From NCBI GenBank assembly GCA_019636695.1, contig JAHBXD010000003.1:186001-250000 (forward strand): a stretch of DNA of 64,000 nt, written 5' to 3'. A program made the translations under genes and the position numbers. This document shows, in pieces, positions 35,748 to 45,449 of this stretch. Under the pieces are notes generated by a model, which saw nothing but the letters and a program-made list of their open reading frames with translations, did no database searches and had not been told where the DNA came from. Every line of letters begins with the position of its first letter. Position 1 is the stretch's first letter. The stretch is from Phycisphaeraceae bacterium (lineage in GTDB: Bacteria > Planctomycetota > Phycisphaerae > Phycisphaerales > UBA1924).

Positions 35748-38700
35748 TCAGGGCGCCGCAAACGGCGCACCATCGAGCAACCGTCTCACACCAGAGCGGA
35801 ACGGTCGGCCGACTTCCAGCCCGCCGAGGTCAAATGCGAGTCGCATGCCGATATCCGCTGCCGATGTTCGCTCCCTTCGAAGGTCGTATGCCTGTAACGG
35901 CGGCACCTCGGGAGCGGAGAGTGCTGATCCGCCAATGACTTTAAACTGGGGCTCACCGGGCGAGCCGTCGTCGAGCAACTCCCAGACGTTCCCCAACCCG
36001 TGTCGCAGGGGACCGCCGCACGAGTCGATCGGCGCAAACCACAGCACACCGTCATTGGTTGCCGATCCTGCGGTGGCGTTCCGCCCGGTCGGGACACTCG
36101 CTCGCATTTCGGATGGGATGAACATCGCCTCATCGGGATACTCGATTGCGTCACGCGCGAGTACATGGTCCAACTGCTTGCTCCATGTCACGTCGCGAAC
36201 ATTCGCCGGGCCGGAAGCTCCCCATTGCTCCCATGCGGCAAGCCATTCCATCGAGGTGGGCAGTCGGCACCCGATCTCCGACGCCAGCAATGCCGCAGCC
36301 TGCCCATTGAGATCATTCAACGGGGCCTTGCCGGTCGGCGCGGCGACCACGATCTCGGGATGATAAAAAGTGCCAGGCTGACTCGGGCGAGTCCTGGAAC
36401 GAGGAAGCAGTTCGGCCCCAACCCAGCGATCACTCGGCTCGATTGCCGTGCGCGTGGATTGCCACCGCCAGGAGTAGGGAGCTCCTTGGGGCCGGGCACG
36501 ACCTTGCATGGAGTCGTGCAGGGGCTGCCAGACACCGGCAAGCGCCTCCCATCGCGACAGATTCTGCATCACGGCGTTGGCGACATCGATGCTCAACTCT
36601 TCCGCGGCGATGTATACAACCCCGGAAGAGACTTCAACACGCAGAAACTCGATCTGCTCGCCGCGTCCGGGAGACATATAAACAACCCGACGACCGTCAT
36701 CGAACTCCTGTGCCGACCACCCTTTGGCTCCTGGGCCGAATTCGCTGAGATCGGCCGCGGGTGCTTCGTCAAGATCAAGCTCCGCCAGAAAACGCAAGTC
36801 GTCGATCCACTGCTGCGCCTGGCCTGCATCAGGCGCTGCGCCGATACCTGCGATCGCTTCAGTCATCTCGCGCAAGAACACCTGCACCGCTCGCTCGTCT
36901 GAGCCTTCCCGGGCGCGCAGCCCTTCGATTGTGTGCAAAACCACGATGTTCAGCCGCACCCGCGGCGAGAATGTTGGTTCAAAGCCGTTCGGTCTGACAC
37001 TGATCAACTCGGCAAAATTGTGACGATCTCGTTCCCGCTCCACCGCGCGAGCCCACCGTTGCCCCGTGCCGGAAACCAGCTCATTCTGTAGCTCGCTGCG
37101 TATTGAAGGATCCTCAATCTGTCGAATGAGCAACTGCACGCGCTGCATGAGTGCGTCATCCTGCCTGAACTCACGCAGACCATCAGGCCATCGGCTCATT
37201 GCCCCTAATCGTCGCCAGCACGCCAGGGCGATGGCGCGATCGGTCGTTCCGCGACCTTCGGCCAGAAGTCGGTCGCTGTCGTCGGACTCGGCGATCCCTC
37301 GAACGGCGAGCACTCGATCCCATGCTTCATCGATTGCGGTTCGCACTTCGCGAAAATGCTCGGAACGTTCAATCGACGCAGCGACTTCACGAACACCCCT
37401 TCCGCCGATCTCTGCATCCAGCGAATGCCCTTGGTCTAACGCCCGATTGACGAATGCCACATCTGTAAGCAGCGAACCGACGCCCTCGCGCCACCGTGCA
37501 AACTCGTCTCTCGCCTGAACCCGTGCCTGCACGGCATCGGCTGACTCCGTTTGATAGAGACCGTTGACCCACGGCGTCGCGGCAATCGCGCTGCGCACCG
37601 CGGCATCACGCCGCGCGGCATAGAGCATCGCCGCCGCCACAGGGAGTGCTTCGGGCATGTCCTCGGCGCCTATATCCTGAGCGATGCGCCGAAGATCGGT
37701 TTCGAGCCTGCGTGTTCGGTCAGAAAGCGCCCCATACGCGGCTTCTGAAGGAAACATGGTCTTGAGTTCCGCCCAGCGAGCCCGCCAGGCTTCGTCTACT
37801 GCGTCGCTGGCGCCGCCAGTGATGCCCGATCGCTCGTCATTTCTGGCAATGAACTCGGCGTAGGAGGCTGCGGCCATCGCGATCATCGTCTGCAGACCGG
37901 CTTCAATCGACGCAGCCTCACGTCGAACCTGCTGGGTCTCTGCCATTACCTGGTCGCGTTCGGCCACCACCCAGGCCCGATCGCTGATGGCGGCCTGCCT
38001 GTGACGAAGGTCTTGAACCCGACCCATCCAGGAGCGGAGTTCCTCCTCCATACCTTCAACACCGGTCGCGCGAACGCTTTGTATCATCCGCTCAAGCCCA
38101 GCAATGACGCCTTCCAGTGCTGCACGCGGATCGGATTGGGGGTCGAGTCGCTGAAACTCCTGACGGCTTGCCTGGGCTACCCAGTTTTCAACCACCATTC
38201 GATCAATCGCTTCATCAGGCGACCACCCGAGTCGAGCATGCCGCGCGAAGTAGACTTTGTCTACGCCGGGCCACGTCAGCTCAAGACATTCGCGAACCCG
38301 CCCGGCCGTGGCCTCGATCTCGCGCAGCGCCAGCGACACCCCGCGTAATGCCGCAGCGCCGGATGCCGCGGGCGGCGCAAGCGGCCCTCGAAGTAGTTCC
38401 GGAAACCGCTGAAGCACCGGCACCTGTGTTGACGCAAAAACCTCCTGCTGCGCTTCGATCTCTCGAAGCGAACCGGTGATGGCGGCCAACGGCTCGGCGA
38501 TACGAATTAACTCCCTGATGCCATCGGCGACTTCAGAAGGTCTTGCCGAACTCAGCGAGCTATCAAGGCCTCCGAGATACGCTTCGATTCCCGACCAAGC
38601 ATGCCGTTCGGAGGCCTGATGCACGGCGACCAACGCCCCGCGCAAGGGCCAGCGACCAGCGCTCAACCCACCGCGCATCGCGCTGACTTTCGCCGCGGCC

Positions 38701-40157
38701 TCTCTGGCTTCGGACAACCCTCGAGGAGTGCCCAGCGCATCGGGCGGATCAGACCGCAATGCGGCAAACGAGGCGCCTGGCCTCCCTGCGAATCGACGCG
38801 GATCGGTAGCGGGGTCATCAACACCTGAAAGCACTGCACGCAAGTCATTGCGCTCAGTAGCCGAACTCCCCAGCGCAAGGGAAACTTCGCGCAACCAGTG
38901 ATGATCGTCGCACCATCGCTCCCAGATCGCGATCGCCTCGGGTGACAACGGCCCGACAACCTCTTCGGGCCTTGGCGATGGATCTGCCTTTGTCGAAGGG
39001 CCTCCCGATCCTGTAGTACTTGAGCATGCTCGAGGCAGCAGCACCGCCGCGATCACAAGCACCGCGACGCCCGCAACGCTCGTTGCAATCGCCTTGACCG
39101 GCAGCCGTTTTCCTACGGCCCCGCGTGCAATGACGTCAGAAAGCGCACCTCGAGCCGACTCCGCCGCTTCGCGCAAACCGCGAGCAGGGCGCTGCGAGGC
39201 AAGATCCGCCGGCGTGCGAGCGATCAGCGCATCGGCTTTGGCAATAAACTCATCATCAAGTGTGTATGGCACCTCGGTCGTGGGCGGCACCACACCCGGC
39301 CCGGTTTTGATGCACGCAAGAAGCTTCTGTGTCGGTTCACCGATGATGACATCGACCCAGTCAAACCGCTCGGGAGCAAAAACCCATACCGGCACAGACT
39401 CCGCCACGTGCTCATCACAAAATCGAAGCCAAAGCGCCATGGAGTCTTCGACCGACCCGGAGACCCGGGGCACCCGCGCCAGTTGCGCACGCGGCGAAGT
39501 GCCTGCCATGCGCGTCGCCGTCGAGCCTGAGGCCGGCCGAAAAGCAGCCATATCGCGGTCGAACTGATACAGCAGGCGATGCATCCCGAGGCGATTCGGC
39601 CCGAGCGCCGGCTCATCCGCGAGCTGGCTCGTCACGGTCCGGGACAACGGCCGCACACTCGTCGCCTCTCCGGATTCTCGCCTCAATGCGCTTCGAGACC
39701 GATCGATGGCGGCGATGACCTCCTCCTGGGTGGTCGCCGCGCGACAGGCAGCCTCGAGCCTGAACAACTCAGACATGCCTTCGCGGCACGCCCACGCGAG
39801 ATCCGCGCCCATGATCTGGGCACAAACGACCATCGGATATTTGGTACGTCCCTTGCCGTCGCTGCTCGCCCAAAAGCGGCCGACGATCACCCCGCCTCGA
39901 ATCTTGCGTACAAATTGGTGCTGGAACTCTTCAATCCGGTCGGCGCTCGCGAGCGCTTCCCACGTGCCCGCGTCGATATTCCCGCTCATGCCCTCGACAT
40001 AGAGCACGCGCTTGGTGTCCGCGAGCTCAGGGGTGGAAAGCCCCTGATCATCAATGTGATCATTCCACGCCGGGTGCTTGCCGAACGCGCCGAGGTGAAT
40101 CCGAGGCGCATCACCCTCGACCCTCCCCCGCGACTGTGCCGACCGTTCATCGCCCAC
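35748..40157 (-). CDS. T6SS-associated TagF/ImpM-like fusion protein with C-terminal SUMF1/FGE-like domain
   Basis: 1469 residues from the GTG at 40157, which has GGGAGG 9 nt upstream; an ATG at 40241 would overlap tssM by 40 bp. Residues about 20-300 are TagF/ImpM-like, opening with LGAFGKHPAWNDHIDD. A Ser/Pro-rich linker and one membrane span (SVAGVAVLVIAAVLLP) follow near residue 370. About 800 residues, mostly charged helices, then probably lie in the periplasm. The last 250 residues resemble the SUMF1/formylglycine-generating fold: CRLPTSMEWLAAWEQWG, NVRDVTW, HGLGNVWELLDDG, FKVIGGSA and ADIGMRLAF. The two active-site Cys of true FGE enzymes are absent, so it is more likely a binding module. 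TagF represses T6SS post-translationally in other bacteria. Context between tssM and tssA fits a T6SS role. The fusion layout is unusual. Confidence 0.82.
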   Translation of the reverse strand: MGDERSAQSRGRVEGDAPRIHLGAFGKHPAWNDHIDDQGLSTPELADTKRVLYVEGMSGNIDAGTWEALASADRIEEFQHQFVRKIRGGVIVGRFWASSDGKGRTKYPMVVCAQIMGADLAWACREGMSELFRLEAACRAATTQEEVIAAIDRSRSALRRESGEATSVRPLSRTVTSQLADEPALGPNRLGMHRLLYQFDRDMAAFRPASGSTATRMAGTSPRAQLARVPRVSGSVEDSMALWLRFCDEHVAESVPVWVFAPERFDWVDVIIGEPTQKLLACIKTGPGVVPPTTEVPYTLDDEFIAKADALIARTPADLASQRPARGLREAAESARGALSDVIARGAVGKRLPVKAIATSVAGVAVLVIAAVLLPRACSSTTGSGGPSTKADPSPRPEEVVGPLSPEAIAIWERWCDDHHWLREVSLALGSSATERNDLRAVLSGVDDPATDPRRFAGRPGASFAALRSDPPDALGTPRGLSEAREAAAKVSAMRGGLSAGRWPLRGALVAVHQASERHAWSGIEAYLGGLDSSLSSARPSEVADGIRELIRIAEPLAAITGSLREIEAQQEVFASTQVPVLQRFPELLRGPLAPPAASGAAALRGVSLALREIEATAGRVRECLELTWPGVDKVYFARHARLGWSPDEAIDRMVVENWVAQASRQEFQRLDPQSDPRAALEGVIAGLERMIQSVRATGVEGMEEELRSWMGRVQDLRHRQAAISDRAWVVAERDQVMAETQQVRREAASIEAGLQTMIAMAAASYAEFIARNDERSGITGGASDAVDEAWRARWAELKTMFPSEAAYGALSDRTRRLETDLRRIAQDIGAEDMPEALPVAAAMLYAARRDAAVRSAIAATPWVNGLYQTESADAVQARVQARDEFARWREGVGSLLTDVAFVNRALDQGHSLDAEIGGRGVREVAASIERSEHFREVRTAIDEAWDRVLAVRGIAESDDSDRLLAEGRGTTDRAIALACWRRLGAMSRWPDGLREFRQDDALMQRVQLLIRQIEDPSIRSELQNELVSGTGQRWARAVERERDRHNFAELISVRPNGFEPTFSPRVRLNIVVLHTIEGLRAREGSDERAVQVFLREMTEAIAGIGAAPDAGQAQQWIDDLRFLAELDLDEAPAADLSEFGPGAKGWSAQEFDDGRRVVYMSPGRGEQIEFLRVEVSSGVVYIAAEELSIDVANAVMQNLSRWEALAGVWQPLHDSMQGRARPQGAPYSWRWQSTRTAIEPSDRWVGAELLPRSRTRPSQPGTFYHPEIVVAAPTGKAPLNDLNGQAAALLASEIGCRLPTSMEWLAAWEQWGASGPANVRDVTWSKQLDHVLARDAIEYPDEAMFIPSEMRASVPTGRNATAGSATNDGVLWFAPIDSCGGPLRHGLGNVWELLDDGSPGEPQFKVIGGSALSAPEVPPLQAYDLRRERTSAADIGMRLAFDLGGLEVGRPFRSGVRRLLDGAPFAAP

Positions 40158-40201
40158 GCCCGGAGTCCTCCCTACACGATCCACGCCGCTGGACCGAGAG
40201 C

Positions 40202-43200
40202 TTACCGCCGACCTCCTCCCCACCCCGCCGACCTCGGCCACGATTCCAATCGTCTCGGTGAGAAATCGCGATCGCGAGGTTCAAACTGTACAATCAGTGA
40301 CATCTTCGTGCCGCCGATCGTGTAATCGATCGCCCACGCTTGCTCACCGTGAAAAACCATCTGAGCGCCCTGTCCTCGAAGAATCGCGTTCAACACCGTC
40401 CAACCTGAAAGACGAAGCCGTTCAACCCGCAGATCACCGGCGTCCCGCCCCTCTCTCGGACTGGCAAACCCGGTCAGGCTGTGGAACTCGACCTGCAACG
40501 GCGCTGATTGTTCAAGCCAGATCGGGAAGACCAACGGCTCGCCCTCCCACTTGCCGAATGACACAAGCCGCGTAGTCTGCCTGATCCCCGGCCCGGTGAG
40601 CACCGCCTCAGGCCAAGGCGATAACGGGACGTTCGGATCGGAAGGCTGGAAACCGATCAACCGCCAGCGGAGCAGTTCCGGCGTTGCAAGGTCAGACCCC
40701 AGTAACACGGAGAGCGCTGGAAGCAGTTCATTGCTCATCCAGTCGCGCTCAGGACGAGTGAGGTCTCCCCCCGCCCGCAGACGATCAATCAGCACGCGCA
40801 AGTCGGCGGCGCTGACATTTTCCCCTCCGCCGATCGTGTCCGGCCCCCATTCCCGCGATGTCCCTATGCGCGTGACGCGAGCAAGCTGCTGGGCCGCGCT
40901 GCGTACCTGCTCAAGCGATAGATCACCACCGCCGTCGGCACACAACGGAAACTGCCTGTACCCCTGAACGATCTGACGGAAGGATTCTCGACCATCACTT
41001 TCACACCGTTCTACGAGCGATTCCAAGACCCACTTGATGATCCCGGCGTAATACGGCACCCCATCCTCAGAACCGGCAATCAGGGTGCCTTCTCCCAAGA
41101 AATCCCGTTGGAATGACCGCTGCGACAGGCCGAGAATCAGCCCCCGAGTCAGTCCGGGATCACTGGCTTGTGTCCACTTGTCAATTGCGGACTGCACGAT
41201 ACCGCGATACTCACGCCCCTTTCGAGAATCAAAATCCACGAGATCCTTCTTGTCCCGAAGCCTTGCGCGCTCTCGTTCAAACGCCCCGGGCTGTACAGCC
41301 TGGGCAAACCCGAGTGCTTCGTCGGCGAGCGTGTACAGCTCAAACAGGGTGGTATTGATCTGTCGCACGGAAAAGCGACTTCCGTCAATCAGCCCGTTGC
41401 GCGCGCTATCCCAATCCGCTTTGACGTTGACCGCAAGCAGCGCCTCGATCTCATCCGACCAATACCTTGCATAACTATCGGCGTAGCGCCGCACGGCCGT
41501 CTGGCTCACCTTCGCTCGCTCACCCAGCGATCCGCGATCAAGCGGCGATTCGAAGGCGCTGGCGCCCGGGCGTTCCTGTCCGACCAGCGCCTCGACCGCC
41601 GCGAAGGCCTTGAACAGCTCCTCCGCCGCGGCGGGGTGATACCGCGCATCCAGCGGGTCGCCTTCCGAAAGTCGAGTAAACGGCACTCGCGGCCTCATCA
41701 GCGATTCGGGCACAACCCTGTCACGGACAAGCTCCACAACGCGCTGTTCATCGGCCACTCCATCGAGTGACGCCCGGACAAAATCATGCAACAGTTTGCG
41801 ATTCGCTGCATCGATCGCGGAAACGCTCAGGTCGTAGGCATCCTTGACTTCGCTCCTTCGGCTCTCGCTCGGCTCAAGCGCGATGCCCGCCAGTGCCGCC
41901 TCCCGTTCTCGCCGCGCCTGATCCATCCGCTCGCGAAGCGTGAAAACCCCGGCTTGCGCAGCCCCGGCGCGGGCGGCTTCAAGCCGAGCCTTCGCCGCGG
42001 CGTACGACCGCATCCGCGATTGATAGCTGAAGCGATCCGATGTTGATCGCCCGACGAGTCGCTCACCCAACTCACCCGTAACCTTCTTAAAATCGTCCAC
42101 CCGCTGCTCGTTGCTCGCCTCGAGTTGACGACGGCCCTCCTGAAGAATCGCACGAACCGGCTCGATCGATGGGCTCTTGCTCTCGCCCAAGGCGTTCAGC
42201 AACACGTCATAATCGTCCATCACCGGCCTTGCGGAACGCTGCACTTCTGACAGCGCCAATTCAACCAGCCGCTTGGCAGGGTCGCTTCCAAGATCCCCGA
42301 CCGCCGACAACGCACGATCAAGCCGCTCGTTCGCCTTTTCCAGTTCCGCATATACGCGCAGATACTCTTCAGAAGCCGTCGAAAACGCGGCAACCGTCTC
42401 CACGTCAGAAAAACGGACTCGATCTCGAAGATTTTGCTCTCGCTCGGCAAACGTGCGCATCGCGCTTCCGACCTCATCAAACGCCGACATTCGGTCCCCC
42501 GGCCCAGAACCGCCGGAAGCCGCACCCCCGCCGCGAATCGCGACAAACCGCTTCGCGACCACCTCGAGCGGCGCCTGAACGCCCGGTTTCCATTCGCCGT
42601 GCATTTTGCCCGTTCGAGGTGGCCACGCCGCAAGACCGTCCTCGCCATACGTGCCGTCAATCACCGCCTGAAGTCGTGATGACGGATCGCCCTCCGGTAT
42701 CTGCTCGTGCAAAAAACCCAGAAGCGGCGCAATCTTGATCGGCTCAAGCCCCGTATCCCCCTCGGTCGCGCGATGCACGAGAATCATCTCTCGAAACGCC
42801 TCGGTCTCATTGAACAGCCAGGAACGCGTAAACGATTCCTGACGCAGCAGCTTCTCTCGCACTGCCTGCACCGCCGGATCAATAACCAGCATCCGAAGCA
42901 CCTGAGCGTGCGCATCCTTCTCCTTCGCGAACACATCGCCGACAATCCCCCCCGCCGGGCGAAACATCAGCGGCGTCGGATCCGGCTCGCGAGCCCTTCG
43001 ATACGTCTCGTCGACGACATCCAAAACCGTTGCGCGCTGCCCGCCGATCTCGATCGGCCGATCCCCCGCCCGGAAGAACTGATCACCGCTGAACTTCCCG
43101 TCATAGATCACTGTCGTCGCAGGTTCACCCTCATCCCCGATTCCCTTCGCCACCTGCTGCCAGAACTCCGTAGGGTCGCCGATGTGCGCCTTGTGCGACC

Positions 43201-44608
43201 TACCCGCAAAAAAAGTCGCGCCCATCATGCTCATCGTCGCCAGAATCCCCGCCCCCATCACCATCGTGCGCCGTCGCTTCTGCTGCTTGCGCGCGTTGGT
43301 TGCATTGGTCACAAGGCCCTTCTCGCGAAACACCTTGGAAATGAACAGATCGCGTAAGAAGTACGCCACATTCCGCCTGAACCCCTCGCCCTCGGGAAGC
43401 GCCTTGACATCCAGCCCGAGTGCGCCCGCAAGCTCGGCGTCAAGCTCGGCCCCTTCCTGCATCGAGCTTGTAAAGTAAATCCCGCGCAGAAACAGCGGCT
43501 TGGCCGACCATTCCCCCGCCACGAACACCATTTCCAGGTACATCTTCAGCCGCGTAGACAGCTTCAGCAGCGCATCCGGGAATGCATACAACGCGTCCAC
43601 CTCATCGATCCGCCGCCCGCTGTGCGGATCTTCCCGATGCACCGGGTCGATCATCAGCCCAAGGCGCCGGCGACGAAGCCGCTCAGCCACATCCTTGAGA
43701 TGCTGTTCCACACGCTCGGGCTTGAAAGGCTGGTCAAGATCATCCGGATTGCTCCATCCCATGATCTGGTGCTGCAACTGCGGATCATTCAGCTCACGGA
43801 AGAACTCGCGGAAACCGTTGATCAGATCGCACTTGGTGATCACCACGAAGACCGGGAAACGCACGCCGAGCTGGCGCTGAATCGCATCGAGCTGCTCGGC
43901 GATCCGCCCCCCTTTCTTCTGAATCGAATCAGCCGTATCGGCAATCAGGCTGTCCGCCGGAATCACCAGCAACATCCCGTTCACCGGGCAGTTGGGCCGA
44001 GCCATCCGCAGCAGCTTGAGAAACTCCCGCCATTCGCTCGTCTTCCCCGGCTCGACTTCCTCGAACATCAACTTTCCGGCAGTGTCCAGAATCACCGCGT
44101 GATTCGTAAACCACCAGTTCATGTTCAACGTGCCGCCGGCGCCCTGCAACTGGTCCTGAAGCCCCGGAGGGAACCCGACGTTGCAATGCCGAATCGCCTC
44201 CGTCTTGCCCGAACCCGGCTCACCGACCAGCAGATACCACGGGAGCGAATACATGTCCTTCCCGTGTTCGCGAAACGTCGACACGCCCTGCTCGAACTTG
44301 CGGCGGAGATCGTCCAGCCTGGCCCGCTGCGCCGCCCCGCCTGCCCCGGTCGGGGCCGCTCCGGCGTTCTCGGCCAGCCTGCGCTCAAAAGGCTTGCTGC
44401 GGCGCTTGTCAACCCCCTTGAGCACCATCTTGTAAATCGCAAACGCCAGCCCCGCCAACAGCAGCGCAACAAACGCCACCGGCCAGAACTTGGGCGCGAC
44501 GATCCAGACCAGCGCAAGGATCACTGCGCCGCCCGCGAGCACACCACCCAGCCGGAACGGACCGGGAAGCGACGTCAGTTTCATCAGAATCTGCATCATC
44601 TGCGACAT
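40202..44608 (-). CDS. tssM: Type VI secretion membrane complex protein TssM (IcmF family)
   Basis: 1468 residues, somewhat longer than typical TssM (about 1100-1200). Two membrane spans near residues 20-65, a cytoplasmic NTPase domain with the Walker A segment LLVGEPGSGKTEA (about 128-140) and VILDTAGKL, and a third span near residue 450 (VMGAGILATMSMMGATFFAG). A long periplasmic region with coiled-coil-like helices follows, then the C-terminal IcmF/VasK beta domain that contacts the outer membrane lipoprotein. With TssL it forms the trans-envelope complex. GGGAG precedes the ATG. It is flanked by tssL upstream and the TagF fusion downstream. No tssJ lipoprotein gene is adjacent. Confidence 0.95.
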   Translation of the reverse strand: MSQMMQILMKLTSLPGPFRLGGVLAGGAVILALVWIVAPKFWPVAFVALLLAGLAFAIYKMVLKGVDKRRSKPFERRLAENAGAAPTGAGGAAQRARLDDLRRKFEQGVSTFREHGKDMYSLPWYLLVGEPGSGKTEAIRHCNVGFPPGLQDQLQGAGGTLNMNWWFTNHAVILDTAGKLMFEEVEPGKTSEWREFLKLLRMARPNCPVNGMLLVIPADSLIADTADSIQKKGGRIAEQLDAIQRQLGVRFPVFVVITKCDLINGFREFFRELNDPQLQHQIMGWSNPDDLDQPFKPERVEQHLKDVAERLRRRRLGLMIDPVHREDPHSGRRIDEVDALYAFPDALLKLSTRLKMYLEMVFVAGEWSAKPLFLRGIYFTSSMQEGAELDAELAGALGLDVKALPEGEGFRRNVAYFLRDLFISKVFREKGLVTNATNARKQQKRRRTMVMGAGILATMSMMGATFFAGRSHKAHIGDPTEFWQQVAKGIGDEGEPATTVIYDGKFSGDQFFRAGDRPIEIGGQRATVLDVVDETYRRAREPDPTPLMFRPAGGIVGDVFAKEKDAHAQVLRMLVIDPAVQAVREKLLRQESFTRSWLFNETEAFREMILVHRATEGDTGLEPIKIAPLLGFLHEQIPEGDPSSRLQAVIDGTYGEDGLAAWPPRTGKMHGEWKPGVQAPLEVVAKRFVAIRGGGAASGGSGPGDRMSAFDEVGSAMRTFAEREQNLRDRVRFSDVETVAAFSTASEEYLRVYAELEKANERLDRALSAVGDLGSDPAKRLVELALSEVQRSARPVMDDYDVLLNALGESKSPSIEPVRAILQEGRRQLEASNEQRVDDFKKVTGELGERLVGRSTSDRFSYQSRMRSYAAAKARLEAARAGAAQAGVFTLRERMDQARREREAALAGIALEPSESRRSEVKDAYDLSVSAIDAANRKLLHDFVRASLDGVADEQRVVELVRDRVVPESLMRPRVPFTRLSEGDPLDARYHPAAAEELFKAFAAVEALVGQERPGASAFESPLDRGSLGERAKVSQTAVRRYADSYARYWSDEIEALLAVNVKADWDSARNGLIDGSRFSVRQINTTLFELYTLADEALGFAQAVQPGAFERERARLRDKKDLVDFDSRKGREYRGIVQSAIDKWTQASDPGLTRGLILGLSQRSFQRDFLGEGTLIAGSEDGVPYYAGIIKWVLESLVERCESDGRESFRQIVQGYRQFPLCADGGGDLSLEQVRSAAQQLARVTRIGTSREWGPDTIGGGENVSAADLRVLIDRLRAGGDLTRPERDWMSNELLPALSVLLGSDLATPELLRWRLIGFQPSDPNVPLSPWPEAVLTGPGIRQTTRLVSFGKWEGEPLVFPIWLEQSAPLQVEFHSLTGFASPREGRDAGDLRVERLRLSGWTVLNAILRGQGAQMVFHGEQAWAIDYTIGGTKMSLIVQFEPRDRDFSPRRLESWPRSAGWGGGRR

Positions 44609-44650
44609 ACCGCTGTGCTCCCGCCCGGAACCGCCCCGGGACTATCCGCC

Positions 44651-45325
44651 TTACTTCTGTTGATCAGCAATCTGCTTAAGATTGTCGCTCAAACCCTTGC
44701 TCTGACTGATGTACAGGTAGATATTGCCGACCACCAGCGCTGCCACCAGCGCCAACAGCACGATCGCAATCCCCAGAAGGCTCCGCCCCGGAGGCTGGAT
44801 GAGATCGCTCGTATCCACATGCTCATACGCCTCAGGACAAATCTTCGCTGACTCGTTGGATTCCATCATGCCCCGGATGCGGGAAGAGATTTCCAGCATC
44901 TTCTTGCGCAGCACTTCGGGCATCCCGATGAACATCCCGCTGAACCCGAGCCCGATGCACGAATACAGCACCCCGAGGCGCTCAACCGCCGCGCTCGAGG
45001 TATCCCGCAGCGTCTCATCGACGATATCAAAGAAATGTTCATCACCCGCGAACATGTTCTCATCATGGGCCATCTCGCGCCAATCACGCGCGAAATCAAG
45101 CCGGCTTTCCTTCACCATGAAGTCGACGAAATACACCAGCGGCAGGCGCACTTTCTCATATTGTTCTGCCAGGCCCGCGCGATCTGCTCGAACACGCAAC
45201 TCATCAAACAGCCCCACGATGTCCTGGCGTACCTGCGAAATCTCCATCCCCACGCCCTTGCGCGCTGAGCGGTTGAGACGGCAGATGTATTGAAAGAGAG
45301 GCTCGCAGACCTCAAGCAGAGTCAT
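44651..45325 (-). CDS. tssL: Type VI secretion protein TssL (DotU/IcmH family)
   Basis: 224 residues. The N-terminus MTLLEVCEPLFQYICRLNR is the usual DotU opening. YFVDFMVKES and an acidic mid-region with EHFFDIVDETL follow, then LYSCIGLGFSGMF, a highly conserved DotU block. A single C-terminal membrane anchor (LLGIAIVLLALVAALVVGNIYLYI) gives a cytoplasmic hook-shaped domain. It has no C-terminal OmpA-like peptidoglycan-binding extension, which some TssL proteins carry. AAGGAG lies 6 nt before the start. It is placed between tssK and tssM, the canonical order. Confidence 0.95.
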   Translation of the reverse strand: MTLLEVCEPLFQYICRLNRSARKGVGMEISQVRQDIVGLFDELRVRADRAGLAEQYEKVRLPLVYFVDFMVKESRLDFARDWREMAHDENMFAGDEHFFDIVDETLRDTSSAAVERLGVLYSCIGLGFSGMFIGMPEVLRKKMLEISSRIRGMMESNESAKICPEAYEHVDTSDLIQPPGRSLLGIAIVLLALVAALVVGNIYLYISQSKGLSDNLKQIADQQK

Positions 45326-45449
45326 GAACGCTCCTTACTTCCCTTCACCGACTGCTCCGCCATTCCGCCAGCCAGACAACCCGCCTCAATCAACCCGAAC
45401 TCTCCATCCTGTTGAGGCTCGTGGTCAACCAGCCTGTTCACGATGAATG

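Noticed and set aside
35748..36500. Active formylglycine-generating enzyme in the C-terminus of the TagF fusion.
   Set aside because: The fold motifs are present but the paired catalytic cysteines are missing, and no sulfatase gene is nearby.
43622..44851. 409-aa + strand frame opposite tssM and tssL.
   Set aside because: Antisense of two certain T6SS genes; the product is His/Arg/Pro-rich nonsense.
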